Shown here in pieces: positions 21,328 to 32,795 of a DNA stretch of 64,000 nucleotides. This stretch comes from Podocnemis expansa (Eukaryota > Chordata > Testudines > Podocnemididae). How positions within the stretch are numbered: position 1 is the first letter of the stretch; each line of letters begins with the position of its first letter. The notes under the pieces were generated by a model. The model had not been told where the DNA came from and did not search any database. It saw only the letters and a program-made list of their open reading frames with translations. The stretch covers positions 704,003-768,002 of the forward strand of contig ML682232.1 in NCBI GenBank assembly GCA_007922195.1, in the 5' to 3' direction. The position numbers and the translations under genes are program-made.

Positions 21328-22172
21328 GTCATAGAATCATAGGGTTGGAAGGGACCTCATGAGGTCATCTAGTCCAACCCCCTGCCAAAAAAGCAGGACC
21401 ACTCCCACTACATTATCACACCCAGGGTTTTGTCCAGCTGGGCCTTGAACACCTCCAAAGATGGTAGCTTATTCCAATGCTTCACCACTCGCCTAGTAAG
21501 AAAGCTTTTCCTAATATCCAGCCTGGACCTTCCCAGCTGTAACTTGAAACCATTGCTCCTCATTCTGTCTTCTGTTACTAATGAGAACAGTCGAGCTCCA
21601 TCCTCCTTGGAGCAGCCCTTCAAGTAGTTGAAGGTTGCTATCAAATCCCCCCTCAGTCTTCTCTTCTGCAGGCTAAATAAGCCTAGTTCCTTCAGTCTTT
21701 CTTCATAGGGCTTGTGCTCCACCCCCTTGATCATTTTTGTTGCCCTCCACTGGACTCTCTCTAATTTGTCCATCTCCTTTTTGTAGTGGGGAGCCCAAAA
21801 CTGGACACAGTATTCCAGATGTGGCCTCACCAGTGCAGAATAGAGGGGAATGATCACATCCCTCGATCTGCTGGCAACACTTCTTCTGATGCAGCCCAGT
21901 ATGCCATTGGCCTTTTTGGCAGCAAGTGCACACTGCTGACTCATATCCAGCTTCCCATCCACCATGACTCCCAGGTCCTTTTCTCCAGTGCTGCTATTTA
22001 GCTGATCACTCCCCAGCCTGTAGCAGTACATGGGTTTTTTTCGTCCCAAGTGCAGGATTTTGCACTTGCCCTTGTTGAACCTCATGAGATGTCTTTTGGC
22101 CCACTGCTCCAATTTGTCTAGGTCTCCCTGAATCCTATCCCTGCCCTCCAGGTCATAAAGTCTCATAAAGTC
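21328..22172 (-). mobile_element. CR1 LINE, 5'-truncated
   Basis: The plus strand begins 'catagaatcatagggttgga', the reverse complement of the typical CR1 3' end, so the element runs on the minus strand. It includes the C-terminal RT segment and the short 3' UTR with 'catctagtccaaccccctgc'. The 5' end is truncated near 22172, where an R repeat begins. CR1 copies are usually 5'-truncated because reverse transcription starts at the 3' end. Confidence 0.9.
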
Positions 22173-22184
22173 AACAAGTTCCAA
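21408..22184 (-). CDS. CR1 RT C-terminal fragment, unbroken frame
   Basis: The frame is open for 258 codons up to its stop at 21408. It carries the CR1-typical blocks '[16 protein letters not shown]', '[14 protein letters not shown]', '[20 protein letters not shown]', '[13 protein letters not shown]' and '[10 protein letters not shown]'. These lie after the catalytic FADD region, which is missing through 5' truncation, so it cannot be active. The first Met is probably fortuitous. The lack of stops over 0.77 kb contrasts with the other CR1 copies here and points to a recent insertion. Confidence 0.7.
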   Translation of the reverse strand: MELVDFMRLYDLEGRDRIQGDLDKLEQWAKRHLMRFNKGKCKILHLGRKKPMYCYRLGSDQLNSSTGEKDLGVMVDGKLDMSQQCALAAKKANGILGCIRRSVASRSRDVIIPLYSALVRPHLEYCVQFWAPHYKKEMDKLERVQWRATKMIKGVEHKPYEERLKELGLFSLQKRRLRGDLIATFNYLKGCSKEDGARLFSLVTEDRMRSNGFKLQLGRSRLDIRKSFLTRRVVKHWNKLPSLEVFKAQLDKTLGVIM

Positions 22185-22302
22185 AGGAACAGCCCTGTTA
22201 GTCTAGTTCAGCAAAACAAACAAGGAGTCCTGTGGCAAGCTCCTGCAATAAATAAATTTGTTAGTCTCTGGAAGTGCCACAGGGTTCCTTGTTTATAGTA
22301 TT
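22184..22302. repeat. Fold-back family repeat (R)
   Basis: Left arm 'aagttccaaaggaacagccc' to 'acaaggagtcctgtggcaag', then a short right arm 'ttgttagtctctggaagtgc' and 'cagggttccttgttta'. The middle is deleted. Confidence 0.75.
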
Positions 22303-22359
22303 TCCACTGTTTCCTACTTGGTTAGAAAGAGTTGTAGTAAGCCATACCACATGCTAGGG

Positions 22360-22733
22360 CAAGGGTAAGCAACCTTTGCCAACCCCTGGGCCGGTCCTTC
22401 CTCCCTGCTCCTCAGCTGGTGCCAGCGGCCCCCTCTGCTGAAAAAATGTGGCAGCTGCCTGAAAATTCAGCAGCAGTCATGGCTGGAGTGGGAGTGTTTC
22501 CCAGGCATGCCACAGAAAAAAGTCATCCACGGTGGCTCATCTTGGTGGTGTGCCTGGGGACGGGGGTTCCCAGGCATGCTGTAGAAAGAAGCTGCCTGGA
22601 GTGGCTCCTTTGGGGAGCATCAAACTACAGAGAGGAGCCACTCTGGACAGCTTTTTTCTGTGTCACATGAAGGCATAGGTATGGGGGTACCCCTGTGTCC
22701 CAGCAACACCTGAAGGAAACCACCCAGAGTGTC
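22360..22733 (+). mobile_element. hAT-like element, right end missing
   Basis: Begins 'CAAGGGTAAGCAACC' then 'tttgccaacccctgggccgg' and parallels the element at 61413-61939 for about 370 bases ('gaaaaaatgtggcagctgcc', 'gaggagccactc'). It breaks off at 22733, where an R repeat arm starts. The frame 22419-22670 runs over repeat sequence and is not a host gene. Confidence 0.6.
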
Positions 22734-22734
22734 T

Positions 22735-22830
22735 TGACAAAGTGGGATTTTCTCTCATGAAAGCTCTGTGATAAATACATCTGTTACTCTTCAAAAGTGC
22801 TACAAAACTCCATGTTTTGCTGAATATAGC
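22735..22830 (+). repeat. Fold-back family repeat (R), right arm
   Basis: Contains 'aagtgggattttctctcatg', 'gttactcttcaaaagtgcta' and 'ctccatgttttgctgaa'. Confidence 0.7.
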
Positions 22831-23084
22831 AAGCACAGGAGGGCAGAAGAAAAAGGTTCTGATTGCCACATTCCAAGAGAGGTGTTTCAGGAAATCAGGA
22901 CCAAAGTGAACTTTCTGAAAACTTAGTAAAGATGCACGTGGTTGTTTTAGCCAAGTCGGTCAGATGATCCAAAATAAATAGTGAAATCATGGGACAAGAA
23001 AGAAGTCAGACCAATAGCAAGATCCAATCAGCCCAATCATTTTCTTAATGAGGGGAAGGTAGTAGGCGTGGTGTTACTATTATT

Positions 23085-23220
23085 ACTTATTTGCATTATT
23101 GTAATATCTAAGGTCTTCTAGTCATGGACCAAGACCTTGTTGTGTTTGATGCTGTTGCCGTACATGCAAAAGATAATCCCTGCTCCCTAGCGCTTACAAG
23201 CCAAGTATAAAACAAGAAAC
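23085..23220 (+). repeat. Ancient interspersed repeat, family uncertain
   Basis: Reads 'gtcatggaccaagaccttgt', 'gatgctgttgccgtacat' and 'agataatccctgctccctag'. This wording recurs as an old amniote repeat ('tcatggaccaggacccc...ctgtacaaacac'). The name of the family was not determined, and the element is low-identity. Confidence 0.45.
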
Positions 23221-23439
23221 ATCAGATGACTAAAAACAATTAGATGGGGAAGTACCAGAAAACACTGGAACAATGATAGGTGTTAGGTTTAAGGTGGTTT
23301 ACTTGGCGAGGACGAATTCACTGTGTTTGTAACTATAAAAAAGGAGATTGCCAGTTACAAAACTGAACTACAGAAGTGGTTTAGGGATGGTAAACAATAA
23401 GGTCAACAGGAGAAAGTAGCATGATACTGCTGTACAGAA

Positions 23440-23885
23440 TTTGTTTGAATAGGATGTATAAACAGTTATTTTGGGCAGAAGAGTAATTCTTCTCTCACTA
23501 CAGCATAGATAATGTCATTGCTGAAGCACCTCATGTAGTACTGGCTTCTATATTGGAAAAGTCAGTAAAACTAGAGGGAATCCAAAATAGTTTAGAAAAT
23601 TAAAACTGCTTGAGAAGATTTTAAGAGAATGGGATTTCTGTATTTATAGAAGGGATGTGGCGTAATGGTCTATAAGTACTCCAAAGAATAGTAAAGGAAA
23701 ATTAAGGAGGCAGCAACCTTAATGGAGAAACCTTTTCACTCAGTACAGGTAAAAGTAGTGATAGCCTATTAAAGAAATGATGTAGGTTAATTAGTAGAAA
23801 GCACTTTATATAATAGGGAACTCAAATCCTGAAATAATGTACAACTGCAATCGTTGGAGGAATTCAAGGTAAGTCTAGAGCTTGT
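23440..23885 (+). mobile_element. Possible very old LINE (CR1/L2-like) 3' part
   Basis: The layout 'ttggaaaagtcagtaaaact', 'gggatttctgtatttataga' and 'ttggaggaattcaaggta' resembles the 3' reading region of CR1/L2 LINEs. No clear protein motif survives. It could equally be unrelated DNA. Confidence 0.25.
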
Positions 23886-24827
23886 AGAAATCCAGCAATG
23901 TTCTGCTATAGTAGGAAATTGCAGGAAATATTTAGGTTGAAATGGTTATAATTACTTTAAATTATTAATATGCAATTGATAGACTAGGTTTCCCCTTCAC
24001 CATGGGTCCTGCTTCATTTAAACAACTGAAATGTTTTGTTTGGCTGAAGACCATGTATTTCACACTTTGGGTTTTCAGATTTGGGCATTTACTGTTAGCA
24101 CCATTGCTAATTTTTCATACTTTAATTTTATATTGAGAAATTATCTAAAATATTCTGCCCTGTGGATGAGCTCCTTGAGGTCTGCCACTGCTGTTCCTTC
24201 ACACCTACTACAAGAAGAGATGATGGGCATTTTATAACAATCCAATTTTCTTCTTTGGTTTATTTTGTTCCTTCTACTGTAAACTGTACTGGTACCATAA
24301 AAAGGGGGTGCTATACTACCTTTGCACCCCAGAATTGTGAAGCTGCTGGATGTCAGTTCAGGCCTCAGCATGGACAGCTGCTAGGGCAAACCTGGGGACA
24401 GTTCTAATTTATGCACAGGCTGCATCAGTCCCCAAGAGAGCATCCAACAGCTCTGCAAACTGAAGTACCTTTCTTTCCCTGAAACATACCTGCTGACTTC
24501 CATACACAATGCTAATTCAAGAGTACAAGGGGCATGTGTATGTGTTTTCTGGTCCCTTCACACTGCAAAAGTGGCATAAAGAGTCCAAGGGTGCTTATGT
24601 AAATGTAGCACCTGTCCTTATCTTTCCTGTTTGATTTAATAGCTTCTACAGGTGTTACAATTGTCATCTTCTGCCTTTCAAAAGGAGTCCCAAAACCAAG
24701 GCTGATTCAGCAGCCATATATTCTAGGTATTTCTAATAGCATCCTCACTCCCATCATTGTGGTTTCAGAACATCTCTCTAAAATACATGATTTTCATCTC
24801 ACAACATGTGTCTAAAGTATAGACATA

Positions 24828-24965
24828 TCATTATCTCCATTTAAAGTTGGGGGAACTGAAGTACAGAGTGATTAAATGATTTCTCTAAAAGTAGTACGTG
24901 AAATATGTGGGAAAACTGGGAATTGATCCCACAGCTATCATGGTTTGGTAGTGTTATAACAATTT
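24828..24965 (+). repeat. MIR-like SINE (CORE-SINE)
   Basis: The order 'ttatctccatttaaag', 'ggggaactgaagtacagag', 'ttaaatgatttctct', 'gggaattgatcccacagc' follows the core and 3' half of MIR ('attatccccattttacag...gaggaaactgaggcacagag...tgggattcgaaccc'). It is diverged, as expected for this ancient family, and only the central and 3' part is visible. Confidence 0.65.
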
Positions 24966-25285
24966 CAGTATGAAGATGTTAAATTTTTTCAGTCTCTTAT
25001 TTTCACCTAGTTTAGTAAAATATCTGACAGACTTGTCTTTAGCTATTCCTGTGGATACAAGAGTATGATATCTTCATTAGATAGGCTTATGTGCCCTTTT
25101 AAAATACAGTGTGGATCCATTAATGCACAGATGTCAGGAGGCAAACTGTCAGGACCACATATAAACAGCACCATGCGTGGATTATCTGGCTACCATGACT
25201 CAATTTTGTTAAAAAATTTTATATAAATATATATATACAGTAATTCATATATTTTAATATCAACAATATAAAAAAAATAAAAAAG
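24966..25285. other. AT-rich DNA, nothing recognised
   Basis: Contains a TA-rich tract (25216-25250). No repeat end or exon supported. Confidence 0.4.
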
Positions 25286-25610
25286 AAAGCTGCATTGGGC
25301 TGGGAGACTTTAAATCTCTCACCCAGAGCCTGCTGTCACTGAGCATGCTCAGAGCCTCTGAGCATGCTTGGTGGGAGCCTCTGCCCGGGCCAGGGCTGCT
25401 CCACATGGCAGTCAGGTAAGGGAGCCCTGGGGGGGGGGGGGGCAGGGACAGGTGGGCTGGCCTGGCAGGGAAAGGGCACGGCAGAGGTGATCAGGCTGGT
25501 GCAGAGGGGAAAGACAATGTGGCACAGCTGGGGATTGGGGAACCAGCGGTGAGATGGGGGGTTTGGGGAAAGATTTGGGGGACCAGCACAAGAGGTGGGC
25601 CATTAGTAAG
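25286..25610 (+). mobile_element. GC-rich transposon-derived cassette, ends unresolved
   Basis: A GC-rich island with 'gggagactttaaatctctc' (25300-25318) and 'tgagcatgctca' (25340-25351), the two palindromes found inside hAT-like elements elsewhere in the window, here in reversed order. A run of 14 G follows at about 25429. Flanking inverted ends and duplications were not found, so the parent element is unknown. Confidence 0.45.
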
Positions 25611-26180
25611 TGAACATATATATAGCCCTACACTGTTGTTTTAAATGTTGCACGTAAACAAGTTCTACGTGTTAAGTTGGTAGCTTTGGGGGACATGATG
25701 CTCGTGTGTGTTAAATGGATTTGCAGGTAAACTGGTTGCAGGTAAACCAATCTACGCTGTAGTTTCCAAAACATAATCAAAGGTGGAATTAACTTCTAGA
25801 TCAGTGGTTTTCAACTGGTGTGCCATGAGAACTGTCCAAGTGTGTTGTGAAATTCCGTACAAAAAATAACGAAAAATCAAAGTAAGATAGATGTTGTTTC
25901 ATCTTAAACAATACTCTATCCAACCAGAATGACAACTCATGAAAATTAATCATCAAATTAGAAATGAGGCACGAGTCTTTTGATTCTAAAATGTGAACAT
26001 TCTAAACACAGGTGGCCAAAGAGCAAAACTGAGATGATGTGTATTTTTTTCCAGTGGATTTGAAACATTAACGCATTTGATTCCTCTTTAGTTTCTTGTA
26101 TGCACTGTGTTGCAAACCTCGCCAGTAAGACTGTGACCATAGTACATGTAAGTAAATGTGACATTTATGAGCAATCAATT

Positions 26181-26811
26181 CAGGGGTTAAAGTATAATTT
26201 GGCATCCCCCTTCCTGGATAGGTGGACCCGCTGCCCGCACCTCAGGGCCCCCTTCAAGCACCCCAGCTACTTCCTCAAATATCCAATCCCCTCTCCCCAA
26301 AATCCACCCCAGCCCCCAGTACCCACCCCCAGCATCCACCCCAGCCCCCAATACCCACTTCCCTGTCCCAAAATCCACCCCAGCCCCCAATACCTGCCCT
26401 GAAAATACACCCCCTACCCCCAATACCCATTCCCAGCTCAGGCGCCTCCCACCCCCCCCCCCCCCCAGCGCAAGCCAGGCCGGCCCCGTACTCACAGGCA
26501 CCATGCTGGGCTGGGAAATTCTGCAGCCTGTGCATGCACAGGGGAGTCCACCCTGCTCTCCTGCCTGCTGGAACGTGTGGCAGAACGCTGTTCTGGGGCC
26601 TGCTATTTTTAGGGGTTCAGCATTCAGACCTCTAAAAATAGAAAATGGAACCGAAACACTGCGTTCTGGGTTCTGCTGTTTTTTAATGGTGGGCCCCGGA
26701 ATGCAGCATTCTGGCACCATTTTCTATTTTTAGGGCTCCCAGAACACTGAGCCCTTAAAAATAGTGGGCCCGGAAACAGTGTTCCCCTGCGTTCTGGCTA
26801 ACTAACTCCTG
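26181..26811 (+). mobile_element. Nested CAGGGGTTAAAG element
   Basis: The left end is 'CAGGGGTTAAAGTATAA' and the right end is 'GCTAACTAACTCCTG'. The target duplication aatcaatt is exact (26173-26180 and 26812-26819). The 8-bp duplication and CAGGG/CCCTG-type ends are hAT-like. The interior has a C-rich tandem stretch (26278-26466) and palindromic 'ctatttttagggg/cctctaaaaatag' units. The proline- and glycine-rich frames over it are chance products. Confidence 0.88.
26278..26466 (+). repeat. C-rich irregular tandem repeat
   Basis: Three or four units share 'atccaccccagcccccaata' at about 26302, 26334 and 26373 (spacing 32-39), and end in a run of about 15 C. It lies inside the nested CAGGGGTTAAAG element. 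Confidence 0.55.
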
Positions 26812-26908
26812 AATCAATTAATCTGCAACAAGTGGGTGTGCTGTGGAATTGTTTGTCTCACTGAAGTGTGCCATGTTACTAAAAAGGTTGGGAACCACTG
26901 ATTTAGAT

Positions 26909-28802
26909 AACCAGTCATCCTAAATCACAATGAATTTAGAATAGGTGTTTGTCCCTGTGTTACTTGTAAATGACTTCATTTTTGTTGGATACTGTTGATA
27001 AAGTTTAAACTAGTCATGTACAAATTTTACTTAGAAATTCCAATATAAATTCTTCAAGAGATTCTACAGACCTAGCATAACAAGCTGTAAAAGAAAGGCA
27101 GCTACTATTAAAACACTCAACTGTCCTGACTACCAATTATTAGCCTGAGTTTACAATTATTCTTTTAATGCTCCCCTACCTGTAATGCACTCCTCATTCT
27201 ATTGCTGTCTGGCATACTAAGTAAATTTCAAGTGCATGGTAGGAGACAGCAGGACAGACAGGCCAAACTTGAATTGTGCTGTGGCGCTGTGGGTCAACTC
27301 ACAAAACCATGTGGTTTGGGGGCCCCCTCAAAGTGAGGCCTAAGGCATATTGCCCTTTGACTGAGGCAGGAGTTTGGGGATCCAATATGGGATAATCCCT
27401 GAAACCGAGATCTGTTGGGAGGTAAAGATTATTTAATTTAAGACACCTAATTCAACAAGACCCATGGTCCAGCTGTAATATTTTAAAAGTCAATTGTTCA
27501 ATAAAGCAGAGTCAAAGGAGTTGGGGAACAAAAAATAGTGACAATACAGAATTGTGCTAAAGGTAGATTTTCAGTTCAATGTATTATAGCATATATTTCA
27601 GTTTGCTAATTTAAGCTACCATATCTTTCCCCACCTTTTTCATTCTCTTTAAACTGAAGCATTGACCCTTGTTTACAAAATGGACTTGACACCAGGATTA
27701 ATGTTTTACAGACTGCACAGTTCACTAGCTGGCAGTTGTAAAATACAGTAAAAAATGGAGTAAGCAAGAAAAGCAAAACAAACAATAATGCTTAGACCCC
27801 TGTGCTGGATTAATTGTAGCTGCCAGGTTGCTATGGCAGTGGCTTTTGACCTTTCCAAATTACCCCTTTCAAGAGTTTGATTTGTCTTTGCATCGCCCAA
27901 AATTTCACCTTTCTTAAAACTTACTTGCTTACAGAAGCAGGCAGCATAAAATAAAAAAAGTGTCAGAGCACACTATTACTGACAAATTGCTTATTTTCTC
28001 ATTTTTACCATATAATTATAAAATAAATTAGCATATTAATATTGTACTTGCATGTCAGTTTATAATACATAGAGTGAATAAACAAGTAATTTTTTGTATC
28101 AAATTTTAGTTTGTACTAACTTCACTAGTGCTTTTTATGTAGTCTGATGTAAAATTAGGCAAATATCTAGATGAGTTGCTGTACCCTCTGGAAGACCTCT
28201 GTGTATTCCAGGAGTACATGTACCCCCTGGTTGACAACCACTGGTTTAACACACACAAAATCATGTTCAGCAGCCTCCAAATTCAGTTGTGATACTTATC
28301 TTCCATTTATTGATCAGCACTGAAATCAGACTTGTTTGAAAACTGAACTTTTATGACCAGAATTTGCCTTCATGTGATACTTGGCTTCTCACAGGTATGA
28401 TTTACTTTTCACCATTTCACTAGCCAGTGTAGACTCACACTTGAATCAGATGAATTAAGGCTTCATTTACTTTTTCCCTGTAGTACAGATGCTGAAAAGC
28501 ACTCTTATACTGCCAGACTTTCTGGCAGTTTGGCAGGACCATAAGGGTATGTTACATCATACTGTGGATGGTATACTAGCATGGCTGCATCACCATTACT
28601 GTGCTGACATAACCCCAGCATATAGATGCAGCCACTGATGAAAGGGCTTTTTCCATCATTGTGGGAACACTGCCTCTCTGCTGTACTGCACTATTTGAAT
28701 CCTAACAAACTGCTTTGATTTGCTGTTACAGTCTGACCAGACCCGATGACTTAATACTCACCCTGCATTTATTTTGCTCCTGTTCTGTAACTTCCCCATC
28801 TT
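26909..28802. other. AT-rich DNA, possible decayed hAT-like element
   Basis: No gene supported. 'CAGTGGCTTTTGACC' at 27838 and 'GGTTGACAACCACTG' ending near 28244 could be the two ends of an old hAT-like element of about 400 bp, since both are followed or preceded by 'taccccc'-like sequence. The flanking octamers do not match. Confidence 0.35.
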
Positions 28803-28907
28803 AAAGCATCTGACAAAATGGGATTCCCTCCTACGAAAGCTTATGTGATAAGAAAATGTGTTCGTTTTTAAAAGTGCCACCAGACTCCTGGTTTGTTTTT
28901 CTGAACA
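28803..28907 (+). repeat. Fold-back family repeat (R), right arm
   Basis: Contains 'aaatgggattccctcctac', 'gttcgtttttaaaagtgcca' and 'cagactcctggtttgttttt'. Confidence 0.7.
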
Positions 28908-30404
28908 GTGGTAGCTATATCAAAAGAAGCAATCTTCTATCAACATAGCAATGAGTATAGTGGGGGATAGGCTGGCATAGTTGTGTCTTCAGAGCTGTGA
29001 TTTTTTCACACCACAAACAAATATAAGTACGTTGACCTCACTTTTGGGCATAGAACAGCTTTACATAATGGCTAATGAAATGACTGAAAAGAGGGATGAG
29101 AATGTAGAACAGCTGAGATACATGATCTTGAGTGCATCTTTAGAAAAAAAAATGTGTTCTTACCTTGTGTAGCTGACACAGAGTAAATAACCTGGGACAA
29201 AAATCCTAGCAGTTTGTAGTTTAAACACAAGATAGAAGATCAAGTTGAAGGCTCTGGTTATGACTACACTGCAGGATTAGGGCTGGGTTAGTGGGACTCA
29301 AGTCAGCTGATCTGGACTTGACTACCTTCATTGTCTTTAAGCCATATGTTAAGACTTCTCCGATCTGTACTCAAACCGAGGACTCCGGCATCTACACTAC
29401 AATGACTAGATCGGAATGAAAATAACCATATCCCACAGTCCTTAGTGCTACCTCTCCCCAACCACGTGGCAAGACTTCACTGCCTGCCCTGCACATTACC
29501 AAGAAGCAGCTCACTTTGCAAAAGGTGTGATTGGTTTTCTCTCCATTACAGACCCAGGAGACTCTCTGGTAGTGTTTTTGTGGATTGTGATCAGAACAGA
29601 ATATATCAATGCTGACTTGAGTTACTGCTGTTTGCAGGGGATGGAGAGAAGAGATGAGGCTTCCATTTTCAATAGAGTGGATTACAGATTGTTGGGATAA
29701 AGAGGATTAAGGAAATTGTACCCTAAAATTGTGGGATGCTTTCTGATGACTCCTGGAACCTGAGTTAACTGGGGCTGCAGATACACTGCAAAGCAAATAA
29801 AGTTAGGCCCAAGCCTTGGCTTAGCACAGTCACAGGTGTAATCTGACTTTATGTATTTGGGGATACGAGGAGCTTACTAATGTGTATAGGCCTAATTTCT
29901 GAATTTACTGATTGTTAGTGGTAGCTAAATTACAATGTACTTGAAATCACAAGTGCAGTTTATGTTCATTATTTAATAACCCTTATTTTTATTTTAACTT
30001 ATTTGTTATGTTTATTAGCTACCACATAAAAATCAACATTAGCATAATAAATTATTGAATAAGCAGAACTGAGCACTTCCTTGTAACTATGGATCATGCT
30101 CCCTGGTTTTAGCGTTATATAAACAGGGTCTTAATAAAGAAATGACTATTTATCTTAATGGAGAAGCAATTATCTTTTTCTTCAATTTAGCTTTTCAGTT
30201 TTTGATAGAGTAAAATAATTTGATGGACAGGACCTAAATTAAAATAGAGTAATATTTTACTCAAATTGAAGCTTTTGAAGGTTAGAGGGTCACTTTTCCA
30301 TAGGTGGTTTCTATCATCCCATATAATTTAAAAGAAAATTACATTACCGCTAGAGGTTTTTAGAATAATTTCTTAAATTGCTTGATCTAATTCCCATCAA
30401 AGTC
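28908..30404. other. Non-coding DNA with one TGTCTACACT-type fragment
   Basis: At 29255-29410 'ttatgactacactgcagga' opens a decayed element of the TGTCTACACT group. The frame at 28981-29172 ('MANEMTEKRDENVEQLRY') reads like protein but has no convincing splice donor or known match and is left uncalled. Confidence 0.35.
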
Positions 30405-30640
30405 AATAGGAGTCTTTGGCAAGGCCTGCCAAGGTATAAGTATGTCACTCGAGTACAAAAAATCCACACTCATAAGTGGCACAGTTATTGCAACCCTAAC
30501 CCCTCTAGGTAGATTGTGCAATGTTGGCAGGAGAGCTTCTGTCTCCCATTGGCTTAAAGCATGCTCCCCGGACACGCAGTGAAGCTATATCAGTGCAGCT
30601 TCACTGAAGTAAATTTCTAGTGTAGACCTGTCCTTTGACA
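30405..30640. mobile_element. TGTCTACACT-family element, partial
   Basis: Includes 'ggtataagtatgtcactcg', 'tccacactcataagtggc' and the right end 'ttctagtgtagacctgtcc'. It is homologous to the palindromic centre at 35986-36060 and to the right end at 37080-37104. Confidence 0.5.
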
Positions 30641-31370
30641 TATAGCTCTTTCTGTGAGAGCTTGAAGAGGCTATAGACCCCCATGGTGTTTCTAAAGACA
30701 ACTGTTAGTCCCATCCCTATTGATTCCATACAACTGCTCCCTTTGGATGGCCAGTGAACCAGGCTTCCATCTGTGAGCAGGGACCTGAATTTGGATGAAC
30801 TTCAGTTGAATTCAGCTTGTGGTGTTCCCCAGCTGCCAGGCAAATGTGAGGGAGGGGAAGAAAATAGAAAGCAGCATCAACAAAACAAGACTTGCACAAC
30901 CTGCTCCAAACAGATCTCTATCTTGCACACAAGTTCTTTTTATAGCACGTGCATCTTACCCTATGCAGGCTTCATGCAATGTTTGCCACAGAGTTACTCA
31001 ATTTTTAATAACAGTTTTGTATTTATTAACCTTCATGAACTGAAATGAAATCCTTATCTGATATGTCTTTCAGAAAGACAAATCAGATCAGATTTCCTGC
31101 ATGTCACCTTTTAGAAAGAAAGAAGCCTTGTTCAGAGGAGGGATGGTTACTATTCTTTGTTGTTGTTCCGTAAAGTCTGAACTGTTTTCTCAGGACAAAA
31201 CAGATTGTGTCCATAACTGATGCTTTTATTCAGCCCATACATTGTACACATCAAACAAATTTACTGCTAAAGATTGTCCCCTGTGCTTTCATGCCAGATG
31301 CAGCAAGATAGTAAGTAGAGAGAGATAAAATCACACATGCATGCCTAGCTCTGCCCTTCAGACCACATGA
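30641..31370. other. AT-rich DNA, nothing recognised
   Basis: No exon with both splice signals and no repeat ends were found. The overlapping frames at 30773-31048 lack any recognised motif. Confidence 0.4.
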
Positions 31371-31378
31371 GGGGCAAT

Positions 31379-31784
31379 CAGGGGTGTCGCTAGCGCTGAG
31401 CGCATGGGGCTCGTGCCCTGAGTCTCGGCGCCAGTGCCCCGGGTCTCCCAGAGACTTGGCTGCCACCGGTCAAATGCTACCTCCCTCTGGGGCCCAGGGA
31501 TCTGAGGCTTGGCTGCTGCCAGCCCACCCAGGGCCATCCCTTGGGTTTGTGGGGCCCACGGCCAATCGGCCTATGTGCACCTCCCCCCCAGCCAGTCCAT
31601 CCCGGGGGGGCGGGGCAGGCCGGGGCCCTGCAGAGCTCCAGCTAAACGCCTGCCCCACCCGACTGCCTGGGCCGGAATGCCGCTGCGGAGCCCAGGAAAC
31701 CGTGGGGCCTGGCACGATGGCCCTGCCCCTGGGTATGGCCCTGGCCCCGCCCCTGAACCTATTTTGGGGGCAGCGATGCCCCTG
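31379..31784 (+). mobile_element. hAT-like element (CAGGGGTGTCGCTAG family)
   Basis: The left end is 'CAGGGGTGTCGCTAG' and the right end, reverse-complemented, is 'CAGGGGCATCGCTGCCC'. The target duplication ggggcaat is exact at 31371-31378 and 31785-31792. It is 406 bp and GC-rich; the long frames on both strands are compositional. The element at 60400-60880 has similar termini. Confidence 0.88.
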
Positions 31785-31792
31785 GGGGCAAT

Positions 31793-32795
31793 CAGGCTAA
31801 GTCTAGCAGGATCCACATGTGGAGGGCTTAGTGTGTGGGGTGAGAGGGTTCTGTGTAGGGCAGTCTTGGTGCGGGTGGCTTAGTGGGGGATCCGGATGCT
31901 CAGGGGCTTGTTTCTGGGTGAAGAGGGAATGGGACTCTGCATGGATGGTTCAAGTGAAGATTGTTGGGACTTAGCAGGGGGCATAGGTTCCCAGAGGGAG
32001 TTGGTGGGGGGTTGGACAGTTGGGGGGAAGCTCCCTGTTCAGTGACCCCCTACCTCACTGCAGCTGAGAAATGGTGGAGGGTGGAAGGAGCTTCCTGTAG
32101 CCAGAACAGGCTCCTGCTGGTGGGTCTGACCCACCCCATGGGCTCCATGCAGGGGAAAGAGTCCTGTAGTGGTGCTCTCCTCCCCCTCCTTCCAGTTGAG
32201 CACTCACCTGAGGTGTGAAGCAGCTCAGCTGCTTGGCTCTTCTGACTGAAAATGGCTACAGCCCACATGGGCAAACTGACTGGGAAGGCAGTGCTCTTGT
32301 GCCTCCCTAGGGAGTTGTGGGTGAGCAGTAACTACAGGGGCTCTGCCTACTGGTCTGTTTCCCCATGTGGGCTGTGCTGTGAGTTTCAGTGTGTGCTGAG
32401 CAACTCCCTGCCCTCTCCTTACACAGTCTATGTGGGCATACTGACAAGCAGGCACTGGACCCCTAGCATCACCATCACCTCCTCCCCTCATCCACACCCT
32501 CTTCCATGGGGAGGAAGCAGAGAATAGGGAGAAATCTGAGCACCCCCACCTTCTCCATGTATCACCTCTGCCTTGCATACAGTTTGGGAAAGGGGTGTAG
32601 TTCTTCCTCCCCCTGCCCAATCTCCATCTATAAGTAGAATTGCAGAATAGGTGCTGGTTGGGGGTGGGGAGGAGACTGTTGAGCCTGGCCTTACATTGCT
32701 GTGTAGACATACCTTGTGAGCGACCTCTGACTTGTGTGAAAACTACAAAGCGCCTTCTCTTCATTAAGATCTTACCTCAAGTTAGTTAACTTGAG
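31793..32795. other. GC-moderate DNA, nothing coding
   Basis: Holds 'tgctgtgtagacataccttg' at 32699-32718, another TGTCTACACT-type right end. Its left partner was not found. No gene supported. Confidence 0.35.

Larger units (their letters stand above)
25802..26900 (+). mobile_element. hAT-like element hosting a second insertion
   Basis: The ends are 'CAGTGGTTTTCAACTGG' followed by 'tgtgccatgagaac', and 'tgtgccatgttac' then 'GGTTGGGAACCACTG'. The flanks ttctagat (25794-25801) and atttagat (26901-26908) match at 6 of 8. It belongs with 3949-4414 and 48524-49658. Without the nested element it is about 460 bp, the same as the 3949 copy. Confidence 0.8.

Noticed and set aside
26187..26720. 177-codon glycine-rich frame, minus strand, and proline-rich partner, plus strand
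   Set aside because: Both read the C-rich tandem stretch of the nested element; composition explains them.
27838..28244. Possible hAT-like element by its ends
   Set aside because: Ends are imperfect and the flanking octamers do not match, so it is mentioned only in the regional entry.
28981..29172. Frame with 'MANEMTEKRDENVEQLRY', coiled-coil-like
   Set aside because: Short, with a poor splice context and no recognised family.
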